64,000 bases of DNA from Algisphaera agarilytica (lineage in GTDB: Bacteria > Planctomycetota > Phycisphaerae > Phycisphaerales > Phycisphaeraceae): NCBI RefSeq assembly GCF_014207595.1, contig NZ_JACHGY010000001.1:1878909-1942908 (forward strand), in the 5' to 3' direction. The notes under the pieces were generated by a model that was not told where the DNA came from, searched no databases, and saw only the letters and a program-made list of their open reading frames with translations. Position 1 is the stretch's first letter, and each line of letters opens with the position of its first letter. Positions 54,921 to 63,784 of this stretch are shown here, piece by piece. Position numbers and translations under genes: made by a program.

Positions 54921-56231
54921 TTACCCCGCGAAACGCTGGGCGATGCGGTTCACGCCCCGCAGGATGTCGGCGGCGGTCTTGAAATCGCTGAGCCCGGGGT
55001 TGATGGGCTTGAGGATCGAAGCGGTCAGCGACTCCAGGGCCCTGGCGCTCTCGCCCAGCGGCTGGTAGTCGATCAGCCGTTCGAGCTCGGGGTTGGTCTG
55101 CGGGTGGTTGATCTGGACCGCGAGGTAGAACGTGTCCACGCTGGGGTCGGCCTTGCCCTGCACCGCGGCGAGGGCTTCGTTGGTGACCTCGCCGTTCTCC
55201 ACCATCTGGCCGAGCACACGTTGGATGTGGCTGGTGCGCATCATCTGGTCGAACAGCTCGTGCAGGACGGGGCTGGCTTGGAGGTCTTCGTCGATCTGAG
55301 CGGAGCTGCCGAAGTCGATAAAGCCGACGCCCTCGGGGGTGATGACCAGGTTGTCCGGCCGCAGGTCCAGGTGCATCAGCTTGGCGTGGTCGTGCAGCAT
55401 GGAGAGCAGCTCGAGCGACTGCCGGGCGAACTCGATCTGCGTGATGGGTTGGCCGCCGTTGCGTAGCCAGTTCATGTCCAGCCGGGTGACAAAGCCCTTG
55501 TCGTTCTTCACGATGCGCAGCGGCCGGGGCACGCGGGTGCGGAACGCCTCGGGCAGCGTGCGTTGCAGCTTGTCGAGCGCCTTGGCCTCGCGGGTCAGGA
55601 AGATCGGGAAGATCTCGTTGACCAGTTTCTCAGCGCGGACGCGGATGTCGATCAGGTCAAGGTCGGGGTACTTGCACGCCAATCGGCGGGACAGGTTGTC
55701 GATCGTCGGCACCTGCTTACGCACGCAGAAGCCCGAGCTCTGCGAGTCGTCCTCGGCGAGCTTGACGTCGAACGTGAACCGATCGGTCACCTGCCCTGGG
55801 GGCACGAGGTGGGTCTTGCGTGCGACGAAGCAGTAGGCCCGCGGCGTGACGCCGGGGATGCGCAGCCCCAACGGCCCGCCCCAGAGTTCATCGAACCCCT
55901 GTTCGAGCACGAAGCCGTTCTTGTTGTCGTAGGCCTGCATGATCTTGCCGACGCGCTCGGGGTTAGGGTCGACGCAGGCAAACAAGCCGCCCCACCGCAG
56001 CCGTTCGAACACCTCATCGGGCTGCTTGGGCTCGCCGGGTCCGGCCAGGCGGATATCGACCATGCCGTCGTGCTCGGCGTCGCTGGACCGCCCGACCTGT
56101 CGGCCGCGGGCCTCGGCCTTGAGCTTCTGCTCCAAGAGGATGCGGACCCACTTCTCGGTGTCGGCGTTCTGGCCGACCGCCGAGGGCTTCATGTGTCGCG
56201 AGAGCGGACTGATTTTTTGCAGGATGGACAT
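54921..56231 (-). CDS. Protein-kinase-fold protein of unknown role
   Basis: 436 residues from ATG 56231. The upstream in-frame stretch to 56444 reads as Cys/Pro/Arg-rich non-protein sequence and was dropped. The C-terminal part has a kinase-like catalytic loop HLDLRPDNLV (H287, D289, N294) and IDFGSS (D306), with FCVRKQV as a candidate ATP lysine and FLTREAKALDKLQ as the alphaC-like helix. The first ~150 residues (EVFERLRWGGLFACVDPNPERVGKIMQAYD, EQGFDELWGGPLGLRIPGVTPRAYCFVARK) are not recognised; they resemble a methyltransferase-like domain lacking a SAM motif. No transmembrane segment. Probable aminoglycoside/eukaryotic-like kinase relative. Confidence 0.65.
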   Translation of the reverse strand: MSILQKISPLSRHMKPSAVGQNADTEKWVRILLEQKLKAEARGRQVGRSSDAEHDGMVDIRLAGPGEPKQPDEVFERLRWGGLFACVDPNPERVGKIMQAYDNKNGFVLEQGFDELWGGPLGLRIPGVTPRAYCFVARKTHLVPPGQVTDRFTFDVKLAEDDSQSSGFCVRKQVPTIDNLSRRLACKYPDLDLIDIRVRAEKLVNEIFPIFLTREAKALDKLQRTLPEAFRTRVPRPLRIVKNDKGFVTRLDMNWLRNGGQPITQIEFARQSLELLSMLHDHAKLMHLDLRPDNLVITPEGVGFIDFGSSAQIDEDLQASPVLHELFDQMMRTSHIQRVLGQMVENGEVTNEALAAVQGKADPSVDTFYLAVQINHPQTNPELERLIDYQPLGESARALESLTASILKPINPGLSDFKTAADILRGVNRIAQRFAG

Positions 56232-56436
56232 CGCCGGGATCTCTGAAGACGCGGTTTCGCAAGGGCTTCGTCCATGTCTTCGTGCATCTCGGCGGGCGAC
56301 TGAGTCGGGAACGGATGCGGGGCCGTAATTTGTGGGTTTAGGTCCGGCGTAGCACGGACAAGCGGCGCAGCACGCAGCCCGCCGGGGAAAATCGGGCTGC
56401 GGGGGTGAAATTGATTTGACAGGGTTAGGCGTGAAT

Positions 56437-56508
56437 CGGAGCACGAAGCGTTAGCGAGTGACAGCTTTCGCAGGTCGCTTGTGTCACTCGCTTACGCTTC
56501 GTGCTCGG
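56437..56508. repeat. Dispersed palindrome family B, copy 4
   Basis: cggagcacgaagcgttagcg at the left and tgtcactcgcttacgcttcg ending tgctcgg at the right: arms of 27 bases with one or two mismatches. It lies upstream of the kinase-like gene and downstream of the FGE stop codon, both on the minus strand. Confidence 0.85.
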
Positions 56509-56543
56509 AAGTGGCGTTGTGTGCGGGGGCGGTCAGGTGAGGG

Positions 56544-57647
56544 TCAGATATCCCGCACGCAGCGGAAGCCGTTGTTGGTCGTGGCGCTGTCGGGGGTGTT
56601 GCCGGTGCGGGCCCCCAGGCGGTAGCGGTTGCAGTAAGAGTCGTGGCAGAGGTAGCTGCCGCCCTTTTGGACCTTGTGGGTGAGGCGGTAGCCGGTGGAG
56701 TCGATGAGCGTTGCCGCTTGCGGCTTAGCGTTCGGGGTGTTGGATCCGGTGCTTTGTCGCTGCGCTCCGCAGCATCCGGCTTCGTTTTGGGGTTTGACGG
56801 GTTGGGGGCCGAATGGGTTGTCGCGGGTTTCGGTGGAGGCTTCGACGTGCCAGGTGGGGCTGAACCAGTCGCTGACCCATTCCCAGACGTTGCCGGAGGT
56901 GTTGTGCAGGCCGAAGCCGTTGGGGGAGAACGCGGTGACGGGGCAGGTGCCGACGTAGCCGTCGTCGGCGGTGTTGTTCGTGGGGAACTTGCCCTGCCAG
57001 ACGTTGCAGCGGTGTTGGCCGCGCGGTTCCAGCACATCGCCCCAGGGGAAGATCGTCTGCTCCTTGCCGCCGCGGGAGGCGTATTCCCACTCGGCCTCGG
57101 TCGGCAGACGCTTGCCCGCCCACCGGGCGTACTCCATCGCGTCGTTCCAGCTCACCTGCACCACGGGGTGGTCCATGATGGCTTTGATCGATGAGCGTTC
57201 GCCGTGCGGCCGATCCCACTTGGCGCCGGGCACTGCCAGCCACCACGGCGTCTGCGGCACGGTCGCGTCCTTGCGCAGGCTCTCGGCAAACTTCTTAGAC
57301 AGGTGCAGGTGGAACACGAACGACCAGCCGAAGCGTTCGGCCTCGGTGGTGTAGCCGGTGTCTTTAATAAACGCGGCGAACTGGGCGTTGGTCACGCTGG
57401 TCGCGTCGATCCAGAACGGGCGGAGCGTGACCTCGCGGACCGGGCCCTCGCCGTCGTCGGGGAAGCCCTTGGGGTAGTCCGTGCCCATGAGGAAGCTTCC
57501 GCCGGGCAGCTCGATCATGACGTCGGTCGAGCCTTGGTCGGCGTGACGGATCGGCTCGAGCACCGCTTGGAGCGGGCCGGTGTAGGCCGGGGAGCTGCCG
57601 GGGTTGGAGGAAACGCTGGGGGTGCAGCAGGCTTTGGGGGCGGACAT
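56544..57647 (-). CDS. Formylglycine-generating enzyme (sulfatase-modifying factor) with an inserted repeat
   Basis: 367 residues from ATG 57647. FGE-sulfatase fold: MIELPGGSFLMGTDYPKGF, VTLRPFWIDATSVTNAQFAAFIKDTGY, VVQVSWNDAMEYARWAGKRLPTEAEWEYASRGG, SGNVWEWVSDWF, and the active-site end GGSYLCHDSYCNRYR (C334, C339) with TPDSATTNNGFRCVRD. Both catalytic cysteines that distinguish true FGE from paralogs are present, so copper-dependent oxidation of a sulfatase Cys to formylglycine is expected, for example on the CxPxR of the sulfatase at 42320. Residues ~283-316 are a Cys/Gln/Asn-rich insertion with palindromic-repeat DNA, listed separately. Start is placed after a non-protein-like stretch. 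Confidence 0.87.
   Translation of the reverse strand: MSAPKACCTPSVSSNPGSSPAYTGPLQAVLEPIRHADQGSTDVMIELPGGSFLMGTDYPKGFPDDGEGPVREVTLRPFWIDATSVTNAQFAAFIKDTGYTTEAERFGWSFVFHLHLSKKFAESLRKDATVPQTPWWLAVPGAKWDRPHGERSSIKAIMDHPVVQVSWNDAMEYARWAGKRLPTEAEWEYASRGGKEQTIFPWGDVLEPRGQHRCNVWQGKFPTNNTADDGYVGTCPVTAFSPNGFGLHNTSGNVWEWVSDWFSPTWHVEASTETRDNPFGPQPVKPQNEAGCCGAQRQSTGSNTPNAKPQAATLIDSTGYRLTHKVQKGGSYLCHDSYCNRYRLGARTGNTPDSATTNNGFRCVRDI
56700..56800 (-). repeat. Palindromic element inserted in frame in the FGE gene (family C)
   Basis: The insert encodes GCCGAQRQST...NAKPQAATL, absent from the FGE pattern, between NPFGPQ and the active-site block YRLTHKVQKGG. The DNA at 56713-56729 (gccgcttgcggcttagc) equals the intergenic palindrome arm at 40505-40521 (complement) over 17 bases. 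A second small hairpin (gctgcg-ctc-cgcagc, 56760-56774) lies in the same insert. No stop codon results on the coding strand. Confidence 0.75.
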
Positions 57648-57769
57648 CCATCCGATTTTATCAGAGGCGGTCGGGGCTTTTCGGACGTTGCCCATTCGGC
57701 CGTGAGTCGCAGACGGCGGGGCGATATGATCAGGTGAGATTGTGGGGCGATCCAGAGGATGGAACGGTG

Positions 57770-59611
57770 ATGATGCGCGTCGGCGATCAGGTTGGTCAAA
57801 CTCCAAAGCGGTGGTGGTTCATGCGGTGCGTGCTTGCGCTGTTGTGCTTCGCGGTGTCGGTGGTGTCCGTGTCGGCACAGGATGAATTGCCGGGCAACGA
57901 CCCGGCGGCGTGGCTGGAAGAAGCGAGCGTCCAGGCCCGGCGGATCACGGGCGTCGGCGAAGAGCTGACTTATGCCTTGCAAACCAAGGGCGCGTTGTTA
58001 GCACAGATCGCTGCGGTTCAGCGCGAGCTTGGCGAAGACCCCGCGGCGGAAGAAAACGAACGGATCGTCAACCTCTGCGTTCGGGCGTTGGCCCACGACG
58101 GGGAAGACGGCTGGATCCACGCGTCCCGGGCGCTGCACAAGTGGTACTGGGGCCACGACGCCGAGGCGGAGACTTATTTAGGGAAAATCGGCAACCCCGC
58201 GGAGCGTGAGTACGTGGCCGGGCTTCTGCGTGATGAGGGCGACGCGTCTTTCGAGCGCGATCAGATGAGCCGTGGTTTCCGCGAACAGCTCAGCCGATCC
58301 GATCTATACGGTTGGGCGCACTTCACGGTGCTCGGCATCGCGGGGCAGGGAAGGTTCGAGGAGGCCCGCGACTGGACGCAGCGGATCGACGACCCGGCCC
58401 AACGTGCTTGGGCGTCGCTCGGCGTAGCGCAGGGTTTGCTCGAAGCCGCCAAACGCCCCGAGCCGGAGCCGACGATCACGGCCGAGGCCCCGGCGATTCT
58501 TCCGGACGCCGAACCCGAGCCCGCCCCCGGGTCGCTTGTGGCAACCGAGCCCGAGTCGCCGGTCAGTTTGGAAACAATCGATGCGGAGTCCACGGAACCC
58601 GCGGCGGATCTTGCTGCCGCCCCCGAAGCGGCGGACACGGTCGCGGTCACCGAAGCCCCCTTGCCGGTGGTCGAAGCCGAGCCCGCATCGACGCCCGAGG
58701 TTGTGGAGCGAGTGGCGGAACCCGTGGAGGTGTCGGCTGCTCCTAATGCTACGGAGCCCGTGAGGGTGGTCGTTGTCCCGGCGGCCATCCCGGTCGCGGA
58801 GGTGGATGCTGAAGAGTCGGAGTCTTCCGAGCCCGAGACCGCTGCGGTCGCTGAACCCGTCGCCGAGGCGCAGCCTGACGAGGACGCGCTGGTTGCGGAA
58901 GTTTCCGAATCCACGCCTTCGGTCGAGCCGGCCCCGGTCGAAGCCTCGGCCGAAAGCGTGCCCGCTGTGGTGGTGGACGAGGTGCCTGCCCCGACAGACG
59001 AGGGTGACGAAGCCGTGGCCATGATTCCTGTGGTGCCGGACCTCAAGCGCTTGGCCGAGCCCGCCTCGGTGCTCGACGATCAGCCTGCGCCGGATCAGTA
59101 CGACCTGGACTTTGTTACCACCCAGGGCACCTTCGTGGTGCGAGTCCACCGCGACTGGGCCCCGCTCGCGGCCGACCGCTTCTACGACTTGTCGGTGGCG
59201 GGCTTCTACCACAACCAGCGGGTGTTCCGCGTCGTCGACGGCTTCGTCGTGCAGTGGGGGATCCACGGCTACCCCGACGTCGCCGCGGCGTGGCGTCCCC
59301 AAAAATTGAAAGACGAGCCCCGCACCCAATCCAACCAACGCGGCACCATCACCTTCGCCGCCGCCACCCAGCCCAACACCCGGGCCACCCAGGTATTCAT
59401 CAACCTCGACGACAACCAATTCCTCGACGACCTGGGCTTCGCCCCGTTCGGCGAAGTCATCGAGGGCATGGACGTGGTCGAGTCTCTCTTCAAGGACTAC
59501 GGCGAAACCCCCAGCACCAAGCAACGCGAGATCCAGCTGCAAGGCAACGCGTATCTGGACGCGGCGTATCCGGAATTGGATTCGATCCTCTCCGTCGAGC
59601 ATCCCGAATAA
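57770..59611 (+). CDS. Exported cyclophilin with long N-terminal extension
   Basis: 613 residues from ATG 57770 (AGAGG 11 nt upstream); a second ATG at once follows and a later ATG at 57821 would give a shorter signal. Signal peptide [18 protein letters not shown]. Residues ~40-230 are helical and unrecognised ([55 protein letters not shown]). Residues ~230-430 are an Ala/Glu/Pro/Val-rich flexible linker. Residues ~443-600 are a cyclophilin fold: [38 protein letters not shown] with the catalytic Arg, and [11 protein letters not shown]. The Trp/His pair of eukaryotic-like cyclophilins is absent. Expected periplasmic peptidyl-prolyl isomerase. Confidence 0.8.
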   Translation: MMRVGDQVGQTPKRWWFMRCVLALLCFAVSVVSVSAQDELPGNDPAAWLEEASVQARRITGVGEELTYALQTKGALLAQIAAVQRELGEDPAAEENERIVNLCVRALAHDGEDGWIHASRALHKWYWGHDAEAETYLGKIGNPAEREYVAGLLRDEGDASFERDQMSRGFREQLSRSDLYGWAHFTVLGIAGQGRFEEARDWTQRIDDPAQRAWASLGVAQGLLEAAKRPEPEPTITAEAPAILPDAEPEPAPGSLVATEPESPVSLETIDAESTEPAADLAAAPEAADTVAVTEAPLPVVEAEPASTPEVVERVAEPVEVSAAPNATEPVRVVVVPAAIPVAEVDAEESESSEPETAAVAEPVAEAQPDEDALVAEVSESTPSVEPAPVEASAESVPAVVVDEVPAPTDEGDEAVAMIPVVPDLKRLAEPASVLDDQPAPDQYDLDFVTTQGTFVVRVHRDWAPLAADRFYDLSVAGFYHNQRVFRVVDGFVVQWGIHGYPDVAAAWRPQKLKDEPRTQSNQRGTITFAAATQPNTRATQVFINLDDNQFLDDLGFAPFGEVIEGMDVVESLFKDYGETPSTKQREIQLQGNAYLDAAYPELDSILSVEHPE

Positions 59612-59711
59612 GCCCGCCCGTTCCGTTGCAAAAGCCCCGCAAAGCCTGTGTACATCGGGGTGGCTATACTGTTTGCCCGTTTCGTTCCCAACCTTCAACC
59701 GCGAGCCCACT

Positions 59712-60149
59712 ATGCCCACCACCGCAACGATCAACACCCCCAAAGGCACCATCGAAATCGAACTCTTCGCCGAGGACTGCCCCGAGACCGTCGGCAACTG
59801 GGTCAAGCTCGCCAAAGACGGCTTCTACGACGGCCTGAAGTTCCACCGCGTCATCGCCGACTTCATGATCCAGGGCGGCTGCCCGCTCGGCACCGGCACC
59901 GGCGACCCGGGCTACAAGTTCGACGACGAGCCCTCGGCCCTGGCCAAGAAGCACACCGGCCCCGGCATCCTCAGCATGGCCAATGCTGGACCCAACACCA
60001 ACGGCAGCCAGTTCTTCATCACCCACGTCGCCTGCCCCTGGCTCGACGGCAAGCACGGTGTGTTCGGCAAAGTGACCTCCGGCCAGAACGTCGTCGACAC
60101 CATCGCCCAGGGCGACACGATGGACAAAGTGACCATCAACGAAGGCTAA
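59712..60149 (+). CDS. ppiB: Cytoplasmic cyclophilin-type peptidyl-prolyl isomerase
   Basis: 145 residues from ATG 59712; upstream in-frame residues belong to the intergenic region. Complete small cyclophilin: [43 protein letters not shown] with the catalytic Arg and Phe, [13 protein letters not shown], and [12 protein letters not shown] with the conserved Trp and His. No signal peptide, so cytoplasmic. It lies 100 bases after the larger cyclophilin, a likely tandem pair, and is followed by a strong terminator. Confidence 0.92.
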   Translation: MPTTATINTPKGTIEIELFAEDCPETVGNWVKLAKDGFYDGLKFHRVIADFMIQGGCPLGTGTGDPGYKFDDEPSALAKKHTGPGILSMANAGPNTNGSQFFITHVACPWLDGKHGVFGKVTSGQNVVDTIAQGDTMDKVTINEG

Positions 60150-60482
60150 GCCTTTCCGATTTTTCCGCAAAACATTCCACACCCACGCCGTGCTTGGCGT
60201 GGGTTTTTTTGCGTTCCAATCACAGCGGCTTTCGTTCCAGTTTGTTTCGTAAACCGGCTCAGTCCTCCGGTAATGATCCGCTCCAGGACGCTGAAATCAC
60301 CGATCCGCGTTTCAGGCGTGTGAGCGGGGTGTTAAATGGGGCGTTTCCTGAAGCGAGTTCCAAGCCCCGCCCGCCGATGTATTGCGTAACGACATCGGGG
60401 GATGTCCGCCAGGCACCGCTCACTCTTCGTATGAGATTGAGTTGATTCCGTTTTGTGCCTGGAAGCTGAAGGTTCCATTTCG
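60150..60482. other. Intergenic region before the HD-GYP gene
   Basis: 333 bases. The first part holds the terminator listed next. The rest (about 60211-60482) has no protein-like frame and no recognised RNA element. It must hold the promoter of the HD-GYP gene. Confidence 0.5.
60182..60210 (+). terminator. Rho-independent terminator after the small cyclophilin
   Basis: cccacgcc pairs with ggcgtggg around gtgctt and is followed by seven T residues. Confidence 0.92.
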
Positions 60483-61778
60483 ATGTCACAATCCCATTCT
60501 GAAGAAATCCAAGTCCGCTCGCTCCGGGTTGGCGAGCCCCTCCAAACCGACCTCACCGATTCGGCCGGCGTCCTGCTGCTGAGGGCCGGCGTGGTCATCA
60601 CGCAGGGCTTTATCGACACGCTCACCCGCCGCGGCATCAGCACCGTGGCCAAGCGGGAAACCGAGGAGATGCGCCAGGCCCGCGAAGAACAGGAAGCCCA
60701 GGCCGCCGCGCAACAACAAGCCTCTTCCGCCGACCCCCCCGTGTCGTCGTCGGCCCCACGCCCCTCGTCCGCGGGCCCCGCCCCGGACCTCGACGCCGCT
60801 CAGCCCGACGGCTCCTACACCACCGACCTCGACTACCAACCCGGCCGCGTCGCGACGCAGAAACTCTCCGTCGCCGAGCTCAACGCCCTCTCGACCCAAA
60901 CCGAACGCGCGTTCGATCAGGCGCTGGACCAATACACCGGCTTCGGCCCCGCCTTCGCCGAGGGACAGATCCACGACCTGGGCCTGGCCTCGGGGTTGAT
61001 CCAAGGCTTCCAGCGCTACGTCAACACCGACCCCGCGCTCGTGCTCATGCTCCTCCGCATGAAGGGCGACACCCAGTCCACGCTCTACCGCCACGGCATC
61101 AAGACCGCCCTGCTCAGCATGACCCTCGCCACCCAGATGGGCTTCGGCGAACAACAAGTCACCGACGCCGGCGTCGCGGCATTGATCCACGACTTGGGCA
61201 TGCTCAAGGTGCCCCCGCACATCCGCCTCGCCCAGCGCCGGCTCACCCCCGTCGAGTGGCAGATGGTCCGCGAGCACCCGACCCACACCCTCAACATCCT
61301 CGACCGGCTCAACGGCGTCACCGAGTCGGTCAAGACCGCCGCCTACCAGGTCCACGAACGCTGCGACGCCTCGGGCTACCCCAAGAGCCGGCACCAGCAG
61401 TTCATCCACCCCATGGCCAAGGTCATCGCCGTCGCCGACACCTACGCCGCCCTCACCGACGACCGCCCCCACCGCCCCGCCCTCACCGGCCACGAGGCGA
61501 TGAAAACCATCCTCCGCGAGGTCCAGCAGAACAAACACGACCGCAGCGTCGTCCGCGCCCTGCTCGACACCATGAGCATGTTCCCCGTCGGCACCACCGT
61601 CAGCCTGTCCGACCAACGCACCGCCCGCGTCCTCCGCGGCGTGCCCGGACACCCCATCCAACCCGTGGTCGTGGTGCTCAAAGACGGCCAACCCGTCGAC
61701 TGGGAACTCGATCTCGCCCAAGTCGGCGACCTGTCGATCACTCAAATCCTCGCCGAAGACAAAGCCGTCGCGGCGTGA
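60483..61778 (+). CDS. Divergent HD-GYP domain protein
   Basis: 431 residues from ATG 60483. The N-terminal ~60 residues (VRSLRVGEPLQTDLTDSAGVLLLRAGVVIT, LTRRGISTVAKRE) are the short beta domain that often precedes HD-GYP. An Ala/Gln/Pro linker follows. The phosphohydrolase part has LYRHGIKTALLSM, HD at 236-237 in ALIHDLGMLKVP and GYP at 298-300 in VHERCDASGYP, then VIAVADTYAALTDDRPHR. HD-GYP enzymes normally have HHExxDGxGYP and a Lys after HDxG; here the first His is Val, the Gly is Ala and the Lys is Met. Cyclic di-GMP hydrolysis may be weak or lost; a sensor role is possible. Confidence 0.82.
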   Translation: MSQSHSEEIQVRSLRVGEPLQTDLTDSAGVLLLRAGVVITQGFIDTLTRRGISTVAKRETEEMRQAREEQEAQAAAQQQASSADPPVSSSAPRPSSAGPAPDLDAAQPDGSYTTDLDYQPGRVATQKLSVAELNALSTQTERAFDQALDQYTGFGPAFAEGQIHDLGLASGLIQGFQRYVNTDPALVLMLLRMKGDTQSTLYRHGIKTALLSMTLATQMGFGEQQVTDAGVAALIHDLGMLKVPPHIRLAQRRLTPVEWQMVREHPTHTLNILDRLNGVTESVKTAAYQVHERCDASGYPKSRHQQFIHPMAKVIAVADTYAALTDDRPHRPALTGHEAMKTILREVQQNKHDRSVVRALLDTMSMFPVGTTVSLSDQRTARVLRGVPGHPIQPVVVVLKDGQPVDWELDLAQVGDLSITQILAEDKAVAA

Positions 61779-61822
61779 CCCCGCATTACGATTGCCCGCG
61801 CTTCGTGCGCGGATAACACGTC

Positions 61823-62848
61823 TTATTCCGAAACCACGCGGCGGGCTTCCATCACCTGCTCGGTTACCTCGACCGCGAGGTCGGTGACGCGTAGGCCTTC
61901 TGCTGCGGTGGGCAGGTTGTTGGCGTCGCCGGTTTCGAGCGCCTTGGCGAAAGCGCGGTACATCCCGGCGAAGTCTTTTTCGTGGTGGTACTTCAGGGTC
62001 TGGGTGCCCTCGGTGTTGCGCAGCTCGAATCGGCCGATGTTGCGGTCGTAGGTGATCACGCCGTCGGTCCCGATGAGCTGATACAGGAACAGGCTTTCGG
62101 GGTCTTTCATGGTGTGGCCGAAGCCGTAGGAGATCTCGACCATGGTGTGGGCACCGTTGTCGTGGTCGAGGTGGGCGTAGACGTGGTCGGGGGCTTCGTA
62201 GTCGTCGGCCCACGCGCCGTGGCCCCGCGCATTCACCACGGGGCTGCCCAGCCACCACTGGGCGAGGTCGATCTGGTGGGTGCCGCAGTCGACCATGGGG
62301 CCGCCTTCGAGCATCCGGCCGTGCCGATGCGGGGCGACGCCTTGCTCGGGGTCGCGCTGGTTGTACTTGCCGTGGCAGTCCCAGTTGTAGATCAGCCGCA
62401 GCGAGCGGACATCCCCGATCGCGCCCTCGGCGACGAGGTCCTTGATCTTCAGGGCCGAGGGCGAGAAGCGGTAGCAGAACGCGACGTACAGCGGCACGCC
62501 CGCGGCGTCGGTCGCCTCGATCATGCGCTGGCCCTGCTCCTTGCTCATGGACAGCGGTTTTTCGCAGAGGATGGGCAGGCCGTGCTTGGCCGCGGCCAGG
62601 ACGTTGGCCTCGTGGGCGGGGGCGGGCGAGGTGATGGCGACCGCGTCGATGCCCGAGGCGAAGAACGCTTCTTCGGTGTGGCAGGCGTGGCGGACGTTGA
62701 AGCGGTGGGGGCTGGCCAGGTCGCGGGCGCGGCTGGCGTCGGGGTCGTAGATGGCGTGCAGCTCCAGCCCCGCGGTGTCGCGGATGGCCGGGAGGTGCCC
62801 GTAGGTCGCCACGTTGCCACAGCCCATCAGGCCGATTTTCTTACTCAC
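61823..62848 (-). CDS. Gfo/Idh/MocA-family oxidoreductase
   Basis: 341 residues from GTG 62848 (VSKKIGLMGCGNVATYGHL). NAD(P) Rossmann loop GLMGCGNVA, then YDPDASRARDLA, AITSPAPAHEANVLAAAKHGLPILCEKPLSMSKEQG with the EKP motif, and a C-terminal alpha/beta domain with NWDCHGKYNQRDP and MLEGGPMVDCGTHQIDLAQWWLG, where DxGxHxID is the typical dehydrogenase motif. It probably oxidises or reduces a sugar or its derivative. Neighbouring KDPG aldolase and KDG kinase on the opposite strand fit sugar-acid metabolism, but the substrate is not known. Confidence 0.82.
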   Translation of the reverse strand: MSKKIGLMGCGNVATYGHLPAIRDTAGLELHAIYDPDASRARDLASPHRFNVRHACHTEEAFFASGIDAVAITSPAPAHEANVLAAAKHGLPILCEKPLSMSKEQGQRMIEATDAAGVPLYVAFCYRFSPSALKIKDLVAEGAIGDVRSLRLIYNWDCHGKYNQRDPEQGVAPHRHGRMLEGGPMVDCGTHQIDLAQWWLGSPVVNARGHGAWADDYEAPDHVYAHLDHDNGAHTMVEISYGFGHTMKDPESLFLYQLIGTDGVITYDRNIGRFELRNTEGTQTLKYHHEKDFAGMYRAFAKALETGDANNLPTAAEGLRVTDLAVEVTEQVMEARRVVSE

Positions 62849-63079
62849 GTCGAAGGTTCCATCCGTTGTCGTCAGCGGTCGATAGGCCCGGGCCCGGACT
62901 CGCGCTCGAGTCGTCGCCGGGGCGAGACGGCTTAGATCATAGACCAATTTGCAGCCGGAGCGAAGGGGCGAGGCGGGCGTGACCGCGGGCCCGGGTTCAG
63001 TACACTGAGGCCCCGAATCGCCTCGCCGAACCCGCGGAAATCCGCCGCATCACGCCCCCATCCCCGCAGACGCAACACC

Positions 63080-63754
63080 ATGGCTTCACCCCCGCCTGCC
63101 CCCGCTCCCGTCTTTCCCGAAGCGATCGCGCAGCGCCTGCGCTCCACCCGATTGGTCGCGGGCTTCTCCACCGAAACACCCGAAGACGCCGTCGCCACCG
63201 CCAAGGCGATCCTCGCCGGCGGGATCGATGCGCTCGAAGTCACGCTGCGCACCGCCGACGCCGTGGCGGGCATCCGCGCGATCGCCGAAGAATTGCCGGA
63301 CGTGTTGCTGGGCGTGGGCACGATCCTCACGCCCGAGCAGGTGCGCCGGGTCAAAGACGCCGGGGCCCACTTCGGCGTGAGCCCGGGGCTCAGCATGGAC
63401 GTGATCGAAGCCGCCGCCGAGTGTGGCCTGCCCTACGCCCCGGGCATCGCCACGCCCAGCGAGCTGACCCAGGCCGTCAACGCGGGCAGCCGACTCGTGA
63501 AGCTGTTCCCCGCAGCCAACCTCGGCGGGGTGCCGTACCTCAAGAGCATCGCCGCCCCCTTCGCCTCGCTCGGCGTCGAGTACTTCCCCTTCGGCGGGGT
63601 GAACCGCGACAACATGCAAGACTACTTGGCCCAGCCCGAGGTGATCGCCGTAGGCGGTACCTGGCTCGCGCCCAAGGCCATGATCCAGAACCAGCAGTGG
63701 GACCAGATCACCGAAGCGGTCAAGGAATCGGTCGACGCGCTCGGCAATCAATAA
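63080..63754 (+). CDS. eda: KDPG/KHG aldolase
   Basis: 224 residues. Class I aldolase of the Eda type: DALEVTLRT with the catalytic Glu, LGVGTILTPEQVRRVKDAGAHFGVSPG, YAPGIATPSELTQAVNAGSRLVKLFPA with the Schiff-base Lys, and FFPFGGV-like YFPFGGVNRDNM. It splits 2-keto-3-deoxy-6-phosphogluconate (or -galactonate) into pyruvate and glyceraldehyde 3-phosphate. The KDG kinase start just downstream makes a two-step pathway from KDG. KDPGal aldolase is a possible alternative. Confidence 0.88.
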   Translation: MASPPPAPAPVFPEAIAQRLRSTRLVAGFSTETPEDAVATAKAILAGGIDALEVTLRTADAVAGIRAIAEELPDVLLGVGTILTPEQVRRVKDAGAHFGVSPGLSMDVIEAAAECGLPYAPGIATPSELTQAVNAGSRLVKLFPAANLGGVPYLKSIAAPFASLGVEYFPFGGVNRDNMQDYLAQPEVIAVGGTWLAPKAMIQNQQWDQITEAVKESVDALGNQ

Positions 63755-63784
63755 ACAACAACAAACGAAACAGGCTTAATCGAG

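Noticed and set aside
56232-56444. 71 extra N-terminal codons for the kinase-like protein
   Set aside because: The stretch is Cys/Pro/Arg-rich, includes intergenic sequence next to a family B hairpin, and lacks a start with a ribosome site.
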